Source of the DNA: Burkholderiales bacterium UBA4615
GTDB taxonomy: Bacteria; Pseudomonadota; Gammaproteobacteria; Burkholderiales; Burkholderiaceae_E
NCBI GenBank assembly: GCA_002386465.1
Contig: DGIT01000052.1
Location: forward strand, 252-6,482
Direction: 5' to 3'
DNA: 6,231 nucleotides
Positions 5,214-6,231 of the stretch are shown one piece after another. Positions within the stretch are counted from its first letter, which is position 1. Each line of letters begins with the position of its first letter. The position numbers were made by a program, and so were the translations under genes. Below the pieces are notes generated by a model. It was not told the DNA's origin and did not search any database. It saw nothing but the letters and a program-made list of their open reading frames with translations.

Positions 5214-6231
5214 ACGCCTCCGCTATCCCGGACTCGCGCGCGCTACTGGTTGGCGTGGGCGTCGGCCGTCATCGACGCACCGACGCCTCACTCGATGAAC
5301 TGTCTGCTCTGGCCGCTTCGGCGGGTCATCTCGAAGCGGCTCGTGTTGTCTGTCATCGCCCCAAGCCAGATCCGGGGCTGTACATGGGTCGTGGCAAGGC
5401 CGAGGAAATTGGCCTCTTGCTTGAGCAGACTGGTACGCAACTGGTGCTCTTTGACCACGAGATTTCCGCGATCCAGCAGCGCAACCTTGAGCGGCTCTGG
5501 AAAGTGCGGGTACTGGACCGTACCGAACTCATCCTCGATATTTTCGGTCAGCGCGCCCGCAGCACCGAAGGTCGCCTGCAGGTCGAACTGGCCAAGCTGC
5601 AGCATCAGTCTTCGCGTCTGGTGCGGGCCTGGAGTCACCTTGAGCGTCAGCGAGGTGGAATCGGTGTGCGAGGCGGCCCTGGTGAAACCCAGCTCGAGAT
5701 GGACCGGCGCATGCTCGCCACGCGCATTCGCCAGGTACGCGAACGCCTGGCGCGTACCGAGCGTCAGCGCCTGACCCGCCGCAAGGCACGGGACCGTCGC
5801 CAGGTGTTCACGGTCTCCCTGGTTGGGTACACCAACGCGGGCAAATCCACGCTGTTCAACGCCATCACCGGTGCTGGAACCTACGCGGCAGACCAGCTCT
5901 TTGCCACGCTGGATACCCTGTCTCGCAGGGTCGTACTGGCGCCCGGGGTCGAGCTGGTGCTCTCCGATACGGTCGGTTTCGTGCGCGATCTGCCCCACCA
6001 GCTGGTCGAAGCTTTCCGTGCCACGCTCGATGAAACTGCCCAGGCGGATCTGCTGCTCCATGTGGTCGATGCGTCCGCTCCCGATCGCACCGAGCAGATC
6101 GAACAGGTCGAGCAGGTGCTGGCGGACATCGGCGCCGATCAGGTGCCGCAATGGCGGGTCTGGAACAAGATCGACCTGACCGAAGCCACGGCCGGCGTCG
6201 AGCGCGACGAATATGATAATATCGCGCGCGT
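5210..6231 (+). CDS. hflX: HflX, ribosome-associated GTPase (3' end outside window; probable CTG start)
   Basis: HflX is an Obg-HflX GTPase that binds the 50S subunit and splits or rescues stalled ribosomes under stress. The frame runs uninterrupted for 340 codons to the window edge. It shows the N-terminal HflX domain with RALLVGV (10-16), MGRGKAEEI (59-67), LVLFDHEISAIQQRNLE (78-94), LDRTELILDIFGQRA (102-116) and the family signature GGIGVRGGPGETQLEMDRR (149-167). A basic coiled-coil linker (about 168-197) leads to the G domain with P-loop GYTNAGKS (206-213), FATLDT (231-236), DTVGF (253-257) and NKID (319-322). G5 and the C-terminal domain lie beyond the edge. No ATG, GTG or TTG exists in frame from 4940 to 5254. 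The GTG at 5255 would remove the first beta strand and has no Shine-Dalgarno. CTG at 5210 overlaps the hfq stop (CTGA), has GAGG at 5196-5199, and gives an N-terminus about the length of E. coli HflX. An in-frame ATG at 4937 would add 91 residues across hfq and looks unlikely. Identity is certain; the start is not. Confidence 0.93.
   Translation, partial: MNASAIPDSRALLVGVGVGRHRRTDASLDELSALAASAGHLEAARVVCHRPKPDPGLYMGRGKAEEIGLLLEQTGTQLVLFDHEISAIQQRNLERLWKVRVLDRTELILDIFGQRARSTEGRLQVELAKLQHQSSRLVRAWSHLERQRGGIGVRGGPGETQLEMDRRMLATRIRQVRERLARTERQRLTRRKARDRRQVFTVSLVGYTNAGKSTLFNAITGAGTYAADQLFATLDTLSRRVVLAPGVELVLSDTVGFVRDLPHQLVEAFRATLDETAQADLLLHVVDASAPDRTEQIEQVEQVLADIGADQVPQWRVWNKIDLTEATAGVERDEYDNIAR

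Noticed and set aside
5250..5774. Plus-strand ORF of 174 codons within hflX
   Set aside because: It is in a different frame from the clear HflX coding sequence, has Cys/Ser/Arg-rich off-frame composition, and shows no recognisable motif.
1..6231. Search for a mobile element, CRISPR array, tRNA, toxin-antitoxin pair, defence or phage system
   Set aside because: Apart from short intergenic gaps, the DNA is accounted for by seven conserved core genes in a known order, with no long repeats, transposase, integrase or atypical composition. I see no novel system.

Overview
The window is a dense, GC-rich, single-strand run of conserved housekeeping genes, all on the + strand: 3' end of ispG, then hisS, a yfgM-like TPR membrane protein, bamB, der, hfq and the 5' part of hflX. 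It looks like a betaproteobacterium, most likely Burkholderiales (Alcaligenaceae/Burkholderiaceae-like). The reasons are the gene order (hfq-hflX directly downstream of ispG-hisS-yfgM-bamB-der, instead of next to miaA as in enterobacteria), the beta-type Hfq, the LRPEN motif of HisRS and the NKxE-type G4 motif of Der. The taxonomic call rests on recalled family patterns; no search was run.

Layout: 1-227 is the C-terminal end of IspG (isoprenoid precursor synthesis, MEP pathway). After a 12-nt gap comes hisS (histidyl-tRNA synthetase), then after 17 nt a single-pass inner-membrane TPR protein (YfgM family), then bamB (outer-membrane lipoprotein of the BAM complex), whose likely GTG start lies 1 nt after the yfgM stop. 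der (double-GTPase ribosome-assembly factor) starts with GTG and shares 4 nt (GTGA) with the bamB stop. This spacing suggests one co-transcribed unit from ispG to der. A 130-nt gap (4844-4973), the only sizeable non-coding stretch, separates der from hfq and may hold the hfq promoter/leader. hflX follows hfq directly and runs off the right edge before its G5 motif.

Functionally the block mixes translation and ribosome functions (HisRS, Der, HflX), envelope biogenesis (YfgM, BamB), RNA-based regulation (Hfq) and isoprenoid synthesis. No mobile element, CRISPR array, tRNA, rRNA, phage gene or defence system is visible, and I find no previously undescribed system.

The main oddity is the hflX start. 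Its frame has no ATG, GTG or TTG between 4940 and 5254; the homology-consistent start is a CTG at 5210 that overlaps the hfq stop (CTGA). The same frame is also open across the whole of hfq from an ATG at 4937. hflX is therefore easily missed or mis-started by automated annotation.
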